Assembly (NCBI GenBank): GCA_963682025.1
Contig: OY821520.1
Span: 136,966,738 to 137,030,737, forward strand
Direction of reading: 5' to 3'
Length of the DNA: 64,000 bases
Source of the DNA: Cordilura impudica
Lineage: Eukaryota; Arthropoda; Insecta; Diptera; Scathophagidae
Positions 44,662 through 55,255 of the stretch are shown here, one piece after another. A program made the translations under genes and the position numbers. Positions within the stretch are counted from its first letter, which is position 1. Every line of letters starts with the position of its first letter. The notes beneath the pieces were generated by a model. The model was not told the DNA's origin, ran no database searches, and saw only the letters and a list, made by a program, of their open reading frames with translations.

Positions 44662-45266
44662 CTGTATATTGTAACGGGATTTGAATCTTCGCTTGTATTG
44701 TCCATATTGTTGTTGTTATCATTGGAATTATTGTTGTTGTTGTTGTTATTATTATTATTGTTCGGAATAGTTGCAATACCCGTGACTATGACAGGTTGTC
44801 CTATAGTCGTCGTTGATGTTGCGCTAGATGCAATACCAATGCCACCAACAAAACCCAATAGATTTGACGTCAAGGTAGCGGGTGGACCAATACCCGATGT
44901 ACTGTGGGCGGTCGATTGCTGTTGTTGCAGTTGAAATTGCTGTTGGAATTGTTGATGTGTTACTGCTATATAGGTGGCATTGCCTGGCGGTAAAAGAATA
45001 TTATCGCCAGTACCACCGTTGCTAGCAACACCACTACCAGCACCAGTGGAAGCTACTATATTTGTTAAAATAGCATTTCCACTTCCAGCAATACCACCCC
45101 CACTAGCCGACATATTGTGTATAGGACCTATTAAAAATCTCTGACCTAAAGTTGTTGTTGTTGCAGTAGCAGCTGTTGTGTGGTAGTGTTGAACATTACT
45201 GGTATTTGAAAATGTTACATTGGCTGTAGTTGTTGTTGCTGCAGTTGTTGCAGAGGTTGTAGGCAT
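44662..45266 (-). CDS. First coding exon of a host gene with Gln/Asn-rich low-complexity protein
   Basis: The minus-strand ATG at 45266 lies in AAAACAATG, a good fly Kozak context. The 201 codons begin MPTTSATTAATTTTANVTFS, include LGQRFLIGPIHNMSASGGG, Q-rich HQQFQQQFQLQQQQ, Gly/Ala/Thr-rich stretches, about twelve consecutive Asn and an acidic tail NTSEDSNPVTIYR. A donor CAG|GTATAA at 44661 ends the exon in phase 2; read through, the frame stops three codons later. Such composition is typical of the disordered N-terminus of fly transcription or RNA regulators, but no folded domain is visible and I cannot name the gene. It is GC-richer and codon-regular compared with the surrounding repeats. 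The matching-phase exon ending at 14497 may be its continuation. Confidence 0.7.
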
Positions 45267-46480
45267 TGTTTTTAAAGGCTGTTGTTTTTGTTATACTTTT
45301 TTAAAAGTTATTTAAGCTGCTCGCTTTAGTTTTTTTTTATAATAATTTTGTATTTAATAAAAAGATGTACTTGAAAAATTGACCCGAAGCATTTTTTAGA
45401 AAAATTTATCATAATAATTATAAGTCACAGATATTTGTATTTAAAAAAAATATATATTTTAAAATATATTGGACGCCATTTTTATTTCAAAAGGGGGTAG
45501 TTGTTGGTTTAAAAAATTTTTTTTTTCAATAATTACTTTGAAAAATATTGGTCATTAATAATTAATTTTGTAGTTTTAAAAGCATTTAATTAAATTTATT
45601 TTGTAATAAAGCATTAAATTATTGTTATTATAATGTTTTATTTATTTAATAATTTAAATTTGTTTGTATCACTTTTTTTTTAAATTTATTTCAATTAATA
45701 TAATATTGCATTCGAAAAAGTTATGTAAAAATATTGCATAATATTTTATTTAAAGGCAGTTTTTAATGATTTATTATATATTATGTTTAGTTTTGTAATA
45801 TTTTATTTATATTACTCTTTATTTTTATTATTTATTTAGATTTTTTTTTTTTATAAAAGTCTATTTGCTACGTGCTGAATTCAATGGTTTTTGTTTTTTT
45901 TTAAATTTTTTCTATTGTACTTTGTGTATTTTCCTAAATAATTGAAAGGTTTTTGTTTCTTTTTTTTAATATCCCTTGATTATTATTCAAATTATTTATT
46001 TGTTTTATTTTTTTTCTTACATTTTAATTATATTGTTGTTTGCTATGATAAAATAAAATAATAAATAGCCTTTGCTCACTTGACAGTTGCCTGTGGAAAT
46101 TAGAGTTTAATTAGAAATTTATGAACCATTAAAAAAAAAGAAGAAAAAATACACTATCTCCTTCATAGATATGAAAGTTATGAAATTTTGCATTAATGCA
46201 ATTAACCACCAATTTCTAAAATTTAATCTCATAATGCTCTAACCAGTGAGACAGTCTTAAAACGGGTTTCCTTAATTCAACGAAAACTACGTACCTTACT
46301 TGGTCATATGTATATATATATATATATGTTTATATATATATATTTGGCAACCGACATTTAGTTATAATGTGTCTAAGTCTACCACGGGTGGCAAATATAT
46401 CGAATTGTTTGGGAGAAAGTTGGGACATAAGCTATTTTCGGGACATTGTAATTGCTGATATTCTTTCGTGATTTACCCCG
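45267..46480 (-). promoter_or_regulatory. 5' untranslated/upstream region of the host gene
   Basis: About 1.2 kb of very AT-rich DNA with long T and A runs and a (TA)n microsatellite at ~46310-46345. I cannot point to a core promoter. The 5' untranslated part probably includes AGCAGCTTAAATAACTTTT just upstream of the ATG. Confidence 0.35.
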
Positions 46481-46486
46481 TCGTCG

Positions 46487-49400
46487 CACAGTGGCGCCCG
46501 TAGAGCAAACGAGGTTGCAAAAATCAAAATTTTCATGTGCGCCGACGAAGTTTTGAATAAACCCATGTTATAGGAAACTTTTCAACGATTTCAAATATTC
46601 TACTCTTAATAATATCACATTTTAAATTTAGAAGATATAACCGTTCAAAGTTGACCGACTTTCGGTTTTCAAAAAAACACACAATTTTTAGTCAATTTGT
46701 TGCGATTTCAGGTGTAATATCACGAAAAATAGGTAACGAATCGCCTTAATTTTTATTTGTATTGGTTGATGTATTTATTAAATGTATAATGATAAAAAAA
46801 AAATTAACTGTTTGCTTTGTGTTTCTCCTGGTAAATCACTATTTAAAAACTATCCGTTTTTTTCACTATTTTTCAACTTTGACGGAAAATAAAAAAAATC
46901 TATATTTTTCTATATTTGCCATATTTGCAAAACATGTTCTTTGATTATTTCTTTACATAATTCAAAAGGCTTTATCTGACCGTACGTGCCCGTTTGGCTT
47001 CTAGAGGTAAAAAATGTTAAAAAGACATGGTTGCAGAAATTGTATGGCGTGCATCCCTTACATGTTTTGACTGACAGTAGTTTGATCTAATAGTTTGAAA
47101 ATTGCATTTTAAGTCGTTTGTCTATCTGTGAGACTCTGCCAACCTCGCAGGTACGCACCTCACTTAAAAATTACTTTGGAGTACAAATGGTCAAGAACAA
47201 TATTGACTTATGGTCCCTCCAGGTAGGCACAAATCTAATTTAGACACCAGCATAATATCAAAATTGCATAATTCAGCATAGATCCATATGTATGCAGGGC
47301 ACAGGTAAATTTTTAGGCATGGTAGCATAAGCCTATATATTGCAAAATAAGCATAATGCCTGGATTAGTCTACGACTGAAAGTTGGCGCAACAAGTACTG
47401 AAACCATGGCGTTAAACAATTTAAGTACTGAAAACATGGCGTTGAACAATTTAAAATTATTTGAACTGTTTAGAAGGTCAACCACACCAAAGTTTTTCAC
47501 GGAAGCTGCTTTAGTAGAACTTGATAGCATATACGGAAATATTGAGAGAAGCGAAATTATAAAAAATAATTTTTATCTGATATATGCAAATATTAAGGCA
47601 AAATGGGTGAAATCTAATCGAACCATTCAGAACTTCAACTCCAAATACGAGGACTGGCTTAATGAAGTAGATAAACCCACCACATCAACCAGAGGAGCAA
47701 ATGGAAGGCCAAAAAAAGTATTGAGGAGTGTTCAATTTTCACAAGAAAGAGGAAACTTGCCGATGCCACCAATGACTTGACCACGAAGCATTTATCGGAC
47801 GCGCTGTCTATTAAATATACAAAGGATAGTAAAAGAGTTAGGTCGCAGATTACAAAATCTGTTGCTGATGCAAGCCCACTGCGACTAAAAAGGATTAAGG
47901 AAAGCATTCCCACGCGCGCAAACGCACACATTAAAAAGTATGGTTCCGAAGAAGCCTTGGCCTTGTTTATGGACTTACAACTTTCCAAAGAAAAATATGA
48001 GATACTACGGGCATCCTTGATGCGACACGGGGCTGACGTTTTACCAGGATACAAGCATATTACGCATTACCAGGATACAAGCATATAAATTCACGACCAC
48101 TGCATACGGAGTTTACGGAAGTCTCTGTGAAAGCCAATCTGCAGGATCTCATGGGCAATACAGCAAAATGGCTGTTGGAGAGTCTTCCTGAAAATGAGGT
48201 GAAAATTCTTCCTGAGAAACTGACATTGATCAGCAAATGGGGCTGCGATGGATCATCCGGACAAAGCGTTTATAAGCAAAGGATATCTTCCGATGACGCT
48301 GCAATATAGGACGGAAATATGTTTATGGCATCTGTTGTTCCTTTGCGGCTAAAATCTGATGTTTCCCTACATTGGAAAAATCCACGTCCGTCATCAGTGC
48401 ATTATTGCCGACCAATAATGTTTCAGTTTGCAAGGGAATCGGCAGAACTCATAATGACCACGGTGAAGGATATTGAAGAACAAATAAGCAAGATTAAGCC
48501 TACAAAGCTGCAAATTGGAGAAGGAAAATATAGTGAATGCAATTACGAGTTCCACCTGACCATGGTTGACGGAAAAGTCGTAAACGAACTGACAGGAACA
48601 ACCTCAACATTGTCATGCCCGATTTGCAAAAAGAGTCAGAAGAACTTTGGTAAATTTAACGGTTCTACAAATGAGGAGAATTACGAATATGGAGTGTCAC
48701 CTTTGCACGCAAGGATAAGGTGTATGGAGTTATTGCTAAAACTGGCGTATACCCTACCACAAGAGGAGGAAAACTTCGATGAAAATACATCAATAAAGGA
48801 TAAGGAAAAGATCAGAAAGAAGCAAATACAGGATGCTTTTTTTAAACAAGTTGGACTAAAAGTAGACTGTCCCAAGCACGGATACGGTAACTCAAACGAT
48901 GGAAACACTTCTAGGAGATTTTTTGAAAATGATGAGGCAGTAACTAGAATCACTGGAATTGACAATCAAATCGTGAGAAGATTGGGAACGATCTTGAAAT
49001 TTTTAAACTGCAAAGAAAATGTCAATTCTACAAAATATGGAGAATATGCATCGAGAACTGCATCTCTTTTATCAGAAATGTATCCACAGAATAAGCTGAC
49101 CCCGACCGTCCATAAAATATTGGCGCATGGCAAAGATATAATTGAGTACCAGTCTTTGCCAATTGGAGAGCTTTCTGAAGAAGCACAGGAGTCTCTTAAC
49201 AAATTTTATAAAATAATAGATTGGCAGAACACATTCAAAGCATCAAGGGCAAGGCAAAATGAGGACCTCTTCAACATGTTGCCAGCATCTTCCGATCCAC
49301 TTATTTCTTCCCTGCGGCATGTGAAGTCACGAATAGAGTTAGAAAATAATTATAGTTTAGAAATGATTAGCCTTTTAGATATACCTTCTCTTACGAATTG

Positions 49401-49745
49401 TGATGAATATTTTACAGAAAATTGAAAAAATAAATTTAAAAAAGAAGTAATTTTTTTTTTAATTTGTTGGGTAATAATTTAAAACATAAAACCCTAAAGA
49501 AAAAAAAATAAAAACAATCTAAAAATGTAAAAATAATTTTTTTAGTTACCATAAAATTGATTTTTCTACAAATTTTAACTTTGATAACCCATAAGTAGGC
49601 CCCTACAAAGCGTAGCACCCTTTCAAAACGCTCATTTCATAGGCTGAACAGTTATCTATCATATGCTGTTTAAACTGTTCAATTATGTTATTCGATTCAA
49701 AAGATATGATTTTTGCAACGAAAAAACTCAAATGGCGCCACTGTG
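46487..49745 (+). mobile_element. Transib transposon, family A, copy A2 (3.26 kb), exact 5-bp duplication
   Basis: Starts CACAGTGGCGCC and ends GGCGCCACTGTG, flanked on both sides by CGTCG (46482-46486 and 49746-49750). Ends carry CACAGTG, 23 bp (left) or 22 bp (right), then GCAAAAATC. It is the best preserved Transib in the window and shares its whole length with A1. Confidence 0.95.
47340..49425 (+). pseudogene. Transib transposase, family A copy A2, catalytic core in one frame with one stop
   Basis: The N-terminal frame from 47340 (LFELFRRSTTPKFFTEAALV, ANGRPKK) loses one A in an A run near 47712 compared with A1, so it shifts. The next frame (47777-48088) covers LSDALSIKYTKDSKRVRSQI to RHGADVLPGYKHIT and is broken by a ~26-bp duplication (TACCAGGATACAAGCAT). 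From ~48100 a single frame runs to 49425: LTLISKWGCDGSSGQSVYKQ (first Asp), one TAG at 48307-48309 (Ser TCG in A1), VVPLRLKSDVSLHWKN, FHLTMVDGKVVNELTGTTST (second Asp), CPICKKSQ, SPLHARIRCMELLLKLAYTL, VDCPKHGYGNSNDGNTSRRF, LPIGELSEEAQESLNKFYKI (Glu block) and SDPLISSLRHVKSRIEL. The order matches Transib/RAG1-core proteins. A start codon is not certain. Confidence 0.9.
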
Positions 49746-49799
49746 CGTCGCTACAAATACAAAGAGTGAGTTTAATGTAATCCAAGAATCCATTTTTCT

Positions 49800-51470
49800 G
49801 CTGATTGTAACTTAAATTTATCTTTAGGCGACAAAAGGTAACTTTTAAGAAAACGCGCTTTTTAAGAAAAGATACTATAAAAAAGGTACTTTTGAAGGAA
49901 GGGACGTTTTAATAAGGGGTACTATTTCAAGGAAAAGTATTTTTTATTAAAAGCTATTTTTTTAAGAAAAAGCACTTTAAGGAACTTTTTTAATAAAAGT
50001 TATAAGAAATGATATTTTTTAAGAAATGGTACTTTTTAAGAAAATATACTTTTTTAAGAAAATTACTTTTTTTAAGAAAATGTACTTTTTAAAGAAAATG
50101 TACTATTTAAGAAATGGTACTTTTTAAGAAAATATACTTTTTAAAGAAAAGTACCTTTTGAAGAAAACTTATTTTTTTTTAAAAAGGACCCTTTTTAAGA
50201 AAAATGCTCTTTTTAAAAAAATTTTCTCTTTTAGGAAAAGTTTATATTTTACAAGAAATCGTACTTTTTAAGAATTAGTACTTTTTAATAAAAATAACTT
50301 TTGTAGAAAAGGAAGTTTTTTTAAGAAAAAATAATTTTTAACAAAACGCACTTTTTAATAAAGGTACTATTTCAAAGAAGAGGCTCGTTTCTAATGAAAG
50401 GTACTTTTTTAAAGATGTTCTTTTCTAATAAAATGTACTTTTTAGGAAATTCTAGTTTATTAACAAGACGAACTTTTTTTAAAAACCTATTCTTTTAAAG
50501 AAATAATTCCTATAATAAAATGTACTTATTTTAATAATGATTATATTTAATATAAGGTACCAATAATTCATGCTTATTCATCGTTTATAAGCAAAATGTG
50601 ATGAGAATTGAAAGAGTAAAACGATCAGAAAGTTTTTATAAGCGCTTTGATCATCTTGTGGGACATTTCTATAATGCGGATTTTCAAAGCCCGTTGTAAT
50701 TTAATGTCACTTGAGCAAAGCTTCTAAATACTGTTCGTTGTGCAATAAAAAGGAGATTGAGAACTTCCAACATTTTATTGGAGGATGCCCTATTTTAAAT
50801 AGTTGTAGACAACGTTGGTTTAACAAGGCAACAAAGCCAGAAAAAGAATTAAATACAATATTAATTGGAAAAAATAGTTGGCACTGATAATATAATACAG
50901 CATAAGGTACTTTTTAAGTTTTGACTTTTTAAAGAAAATTTACTTTTTTTTAAGGAAAATATACCTTTTTAAGAAACTTTACTTTTATAAGAAAATCTAT
51001 TTGTTTAAATAAATGTACTTTTTTTAAAAAAGGCATATTTCAAGAAGAAGTACTTTTTAAGGAAAAGGAACTTTTTTAAAAAATATTTCAAGAACATGTG
51101 CTTTTTTAAAATTATGTACTCTATCAAGAAAAATATTTTTTTTTTAATAAAAGGTACTTTTGTAAAAAATGTACTTTTAAAGGAGAGTATTTTATAAGAA
51201 GTGGTACGTACCATCTACGAAAATGTAAATTTTTTTAAAAAAGAAAATTTACTTTTTTAGGAAAATTTACTTTATTTTAAGTTACTTTTTTAAGAAAAGA
51301 TTAATTTATAAGAAAATGTTCTTTCTTTTTCAAAAAATATATACTAATTTATGTTATAATACTTATACTAAAATTTAATTTGTTAATAAATAAGCTAATT
51401 AAGGCAAATTACTACTTTAACTTTAACATAATGTAGATTTTTAATAAAAGCAACTTTAAAAAAAAATATT
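49800..51470 (+). repeat. Minisatellite TACTTTTTAAGAAAATG (17-19-bp period)
   Basis: Dozens of degenerate units such as ACTTTTTTAAGAAAATGT follow each other over 1.6 kb, interrupted by a LINE remnant at ~50550-50890. Frames through it (LKKYFFLKYFKK-like) are repeat translation. The same array type recurs at 63005-63520. Confidence 0.85.
50555..50887 (+). pseudogene. LINE C-terminal remnant with CCHC knuckle
   Basis: The frame ending at 50887 reads YCSLCNKKEIENFQHFIGGC, then PILNSCRQRWFNKATKPEKE and LNTILIGKNSWH followed by TGA. The C-x2-C..H-x4-C pattern is the knuckle found at the C-terminus of many non-LTR retrotransposons. Upstream SFYKRFDHLVGHFYNADF fits the same family in another frame. 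It splits the minisatellite in two. Confidence 0.55.
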
Positions 51471-51769
51471 TTTTAAACGATCAAATTTCTGCACTCTGTT
51501 TTTCCAAACATGATCTAGTTTTTATGACGTATAACTTTAAATTGCATGTTCCCACTCAGTCAATTACATATCGTGATTTCAAGAATTTAAACTACTCATT
51601 TCTTGAAGATGAATTTTCTAAAATTGATTGGCAACAAATATATTACATGATTTCGGTGAATGATCAACTATCATTCCTTGAAAGCAATATACTTAATTTG
51701 TTTAATCAATCAGTACCACTAAAAACTAATATAATACGTTCCAATGAAAAATCCATGGTTCTCATATAG
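51470..51769 (+). pseudogene. LINE 2 endonuclease tail, frameshifted from RT
   Basis: The frame reads SALCFSKHDLVFMTYNFKLH, the final His-Asp block of APE endonuclease, then RDFKNLNYSFLEDEFSKIDW, the usual linker to the RT. The frameshift lies between SNEK and the NPWFS motif (51745-51760). The rest of the endonuclease is lost by 5' truncation. Confidence 0.75.
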
Positions 51770-53964
51770 AATACAACAATCCATTAATCGAAGACACCTA
51801 TCTTACTCTCGCTGGAAAAAGTTTAAAACGACAAATTTACATACTGAATACTGTGCTGCAAGAAATGAAACTCGCAAGATGATTAAGCAAGCTAAATTGA
51901 ATTTCTACGCCGATAAATTCTCATCAGCCTTAGGATCCAGAAAAACGTGGCAAACGATTAGAGAAATTGGCATCGGCAAAGATATGAAAAACGAACCGGT
52001 GTCCTTTGATCCTGACGTTGTAAATGAACAGTTCGTTAATATTCCTATGGTGGTAGCAGACGTGAGTTACTACAATAATTACTTTTTTAATCACTTTGAT
52101 CCCTCAATTAACCAATTTAGTTTTGATTGTGTAAATGAGATTGTTGTTTTGAAAAGTTGTATGTCTACTAAATCAAATGCTGTTGGAGCGGACGAAATTC
52201 ATCCTAAATTTCTCAAAATTCTTCTCCCTCAAATTTTGCCATTCGTACTACATATATTTAATAGTATTATAACTACTAGCTGCTACCCTACTAAATGGAA
52301 AAATTCTAAAATTATCCCAATACCCAAAACGAAATCCGATTATAGACCAATTGCAATATTACCATTTTTATCTAAAGCTTTTGAAAGAATCATTCACGAA
52401 CAAATATCACTTTATCTTAATACATACAATCTATTAAAAGATCGTCAGTCCGGTTTTCGAAGAAAATATAGCTGTATTACTGATTTGGTAGATGTAGCGG
52501 AGGATATAAGGAAAGAGATTGATGCAGGGAAGACAAATTCTTTAATACTGTTAGATCACTCGAAAGCTTTTGATACTGTTGATCACAATATTTTATGCTA
52601 TAAGCTTAAAAACATGTTCAATTTCTCAACTACTGCCACACGTTTAATATCGACCTATCTTGATAATAGATATCAGTTTGTTCAAAGTATTTCAACCCGA
52701 TCTAAATTACTGCCAGCTAGAAGAGGTGTTCCGCAAGAATCAAATGTAGGCCCTCTTCTGTTTTCTCTTTATGCGAATGATCTTCCGAACCAACTTCAGT
52801 ATTGTAAAGTAAGAATGTACGCCGACGATGTACAACTTTACATCAGCTGTAACGTTTCTATGATTCAACAATGTATCACAATTTTGAATGAGGAACTTCA
52901 GAGGGTTAATACCTGGGCTACAGCAAATGGACTTAACATAAATCCAAGGAAGTCTAAATGCCTTGTTATTCAAACACGATTTAATGGAACTGTTTATATA
53001 CCTGATCTAAATCTTAATAATGAACGTATAGAAACTGTAAATTCAGCAATAAATCTAGGAATCTTCTTCAACAATACTCTTACATGGTCCGACCACATTA
53101 ACTGTGCATGTGGTAGAACTTTTTCGATGCTAAGAACACTTTGGTCAACGCAGCATTGCACACCCATTAATATTAGATCACTTATTGCAAAAACCTATTT
53201 AATGCCAATTCTGATGTATGGATGTGAATTGTTTGCTGAATGTGATGCTGCTAGCAGAGATAAACTCAACTCTGCATTTAAAAATATAACACGTTACGTT
53301 TACGGCAAGAGAAGGTATGATTTCATTTCACCAATTACAACAGCTAAGCTCTATGGTTTTCAGTTTGGTGAATTACTCAAAACCAGAGTTTTAATATTTT
53401 TACATAAGGTAATCTACACTAAGGAGCCGGAACATCTATACAAACGTTTGACTTTTTCCAATTCTAATAGAGGAAACAGAATTATACCTCTCAAACGTCG
53501 TTATTTAATTTCGAGCTGTCAGTTCTTCATTAATGCTGTCCGTCTTTGGAATTCAATCTCATACCATATACAAACTATAAGTAACGCACAAATTTTCAAA
53601 AAAAGCATTGTTAGTCTGTTCTCGATTTAACTATTTTGAATTTTATTGTTTGATTGGATAAAAATTCTTTTTTCTCTTTTGTCATTAGATCATTTTGAAA
53701 ACTTTGATTTGTAAAACTTTAGAACTTAATTATTACTAAGTATTTTAATTTAGTACTTTTTTTTTTAGTCTTTTTTTGAGTCAAAATTAAACTTATGTCT
53801 AATACATTTACATTTAAGTTAATATTGTAACTATTTGTAATTTGTTTTTTCTTTCTTTTTATAAATTAGTTGTAATGTATAACTTTTTTTTTTTTTTTTC
53901 AACAAATTAATAATTCTATACTGTAATAAGAGACATTAGTCTTGTGTATAGAATTCCAAATTAA

Positions 53965-53995
<31 letters not shown>

Positions 53996-53996
53996 A
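51478..53996 (+). mobile_element. Non-LTR retrotransposon (LINE 2, Jockey/CR1-like), 5'-truncated
   Basis: Starts inside the endonuclease (SALCFSKHDLVFMTYNF), contains the reverse transcriptase and ends, after an AT-rich 3' untranslated region, in AATAAATAAATAAATAAATA (53962-53993), a simple 3' tail. It lies between the minisatellite at 49800-51470 and the 122-bp minisatellite element at 53997. No clear target duplication was found. Confidence 0.85.
51744..53630 (+). CDS. LINE 2 reverse transcriptase, 628 codons open
   Basis: An uninterrupted frame covers the RT: GADEIHPKFLKILLPQILPF, KIIPIPKTKSDYRPIAILPF, LSKAFERIIHEQISLYL, SGFRRKYSCITDL, LLDHSKAFDTVDHNIL (first Asp), RRGVPQESNVGPLLFSLYAND (usually GVPQGSxLGP, here ES in place of GS) and VRMYADDVQLYIS (catalytic YADD). 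It ends with the thumb region and a C-terminal extension (RLWNSISYHIQ). The first ATG at 51744 is arbitrary: a one-base shift upstream (ORF 51524-51769, reading NLFNQSVPLKTNIIRSNE) separates it from the endonuclease tail. With 5' truncation and the GS-to-ES change it is unlikely to be autonomous, but the long open frame indicates recent insertion. Confidence 0.85.
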   Translation: MKNPWFSYRIQQSINRRHLSYSRWKKFKTTNLHTEYCAARNETRKMIKQAKLNFYADKFSSALGSRKTWQTIREIGIGKDMKNEPVSFDPDVVNEQFVNIPMVVADVSYYNNYFFNHFDPSINQFSFDCVNEIVVLKSCMSTKSNAVGADEIHPKFLKILLPQILPFVLHIFNSIITTSCYPTKWKNSKIIPIPKTKSDYRPIAILPFLSKAFERIIHEQISLYLNTYNLLKDRQSGFRRKYSCITDLVDVAEDIRKEIDAGKTNSLILLDHSKAFDTVDHNILCYKLKNMFNFSTTATRLISTYLDNRYQFVQSISTRSKLLPARRGVPQESNVGPLLFSLYANDLPNQLQYCKVRMYADDVQLYISCNVSMIQQCITILNEELQRVNTWATANGLNINPRKSKCLVIQTRFNGTVYIPDLNLNNERIETVNSAINLGIFFNNTLTWSDHINCACGRTFSMLRTLWSTQHCTPINIRSLIAKTYLMPILMYGCELFAECDAASRDKLNSAFKNITRYVYGKRRYDFISPITTAKLYGFQFGELLKTRVLIFLHKVIYTKEPEHLYKRLTFSNSNRGNRIIPLKRRYLISSCQFFINAVRLWNSISYHIQTISNAQIFKKSIVSLFSI

Positions 53997-54845
53997 CTCG
54001 TTCTTTTAACTCATACTCTCTGTCTGTCTCTCTGTCGTGGGGCAAGCCCATTCTCCCTTATCCAATTGATTTGAAACTTGGCCCATAGTCTTGTTGTGAC
54101 TATAGATTAATTTTGGGGTAGCCATGTCTATACATTTGCTGTGAAAAAAAGATTGACTTTGACTCAGTCACGCACAGTCACGCATGGTCACGCACAGTCA
54201 CGGAGTGATCTAAATGTCATTTCCCCTCATCTGATCGATTTCAAACTTGGTTCATACACTTGCTGTGAAAAAAGAATAACTTTGACTTAGTCACGCACAG
54301 CCACGCATGGTCACGCACAGTCACGGAGTGATCTAAATGTCATTTACCCTCATTCGACCGATCTGCTGTAAGGAAAGATTAACTTCGACATAGTCACGCA
54401 CAGTCAGAGAGTGATGTAAAACCCATTTCCCCTTATCCGATCAATCTGAAACTTGGTTGGTAGACTTACTATGAAAAAAGATTAACTTTGACGTAGTCAC
54501 GCACAGTCGCGCATAGTCACGCACAGTCACGGAGAGATTAAAACCTCACTTGCCCTCATCCGATCGGTGCGAAACTTTGTCCATAGACTTGTTGTGGCCA
54601 AAGATTAATTTTAAGATAGTCACACACAGTCACGCATAGTCACGCGCAGTCGTGGAGTGATTTAAACCCCACTTCCCCTCATTCGATAGATCTGAAATTT
54701 TGTCAATAGACTTGTTGTGAACAAAGATTAATTTTAAAATAGTCACGCAATGTATCGCATAGTCACGGAGATATTCAAAACTCATATGCATAAGAAAAGG
54801 AAGAGTTTTTATAAAAACTTTGTTTTTATCGGTTAGATTAGAAAA
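53997..54845 (+). repeat. Second copy of the 122-bp minisatellite element
   Basis: Begins CGTTCTTTTAACTCATACTC, then CTGTCTGTC; units with GGAGTGATCTAAATGTCATT and GTCACGCACAGTCACG; ends CATATGCATAAGAAAAGGAA and TTTGTTTTTATCGGTTAGAT, as at 44150-44205. Fewer units than the first copy. Confidence 0.8.
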
Positions 54846-54848
54846 AAA

Positions 54849-55255
54849 ACAAGTAAGATTGTTAAACTCGGCTGTGCCGAATCTTTGATACCCTCCACCT
54901 CGGTTTGAGTCTTGATAATAAATGTAATTGAAAAAGTAAACAATTTGTTAAACTTAATACCAAATTATTTCAGCAAATTCTTTCGGTTGGTTTTCGTCTT
55001 TTCTATTATTTCGGATTTATTTCGGTGTTTGCTTTTTGGTCATCGTGGTTGCTGATCGGCATGCATTTAGGTTATATACCTACATGCACGCGTTTCCGGT
55101 TATATGACATAACTTCTCGTTTAATTTTGTTTTTGCTAATTAAATAGCTCGTCCTAACCGTAATGGTTGTGTAGGGTGGCTACATGCATTAAATCGTGCT
55201 AATTGGAGATTTCTTCATTGCGGCCATATTGGTCGGATGGAGTAACAAAATAATA
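54849..55255 (-). mobile_element. HINE-like element, second family, 3' end
   Basis: ACAAGTAAGATTGTTAAACT, CGGCTGTGCCG hairpin, then AATCTTTGATACCCTCCACC. The ACAAGTAAG end and hairpin layout match the first HINE family, but the rest differs. The opposite end may be the block at 57500-58262. Confidence 0.6.

Noticed and set aside
44698..44934. Plus-strand 78-codon Leu-rich frame
   Set aside because: It is the antisense shadow of the Asn/Gln codon runs in the minus-strand exon.
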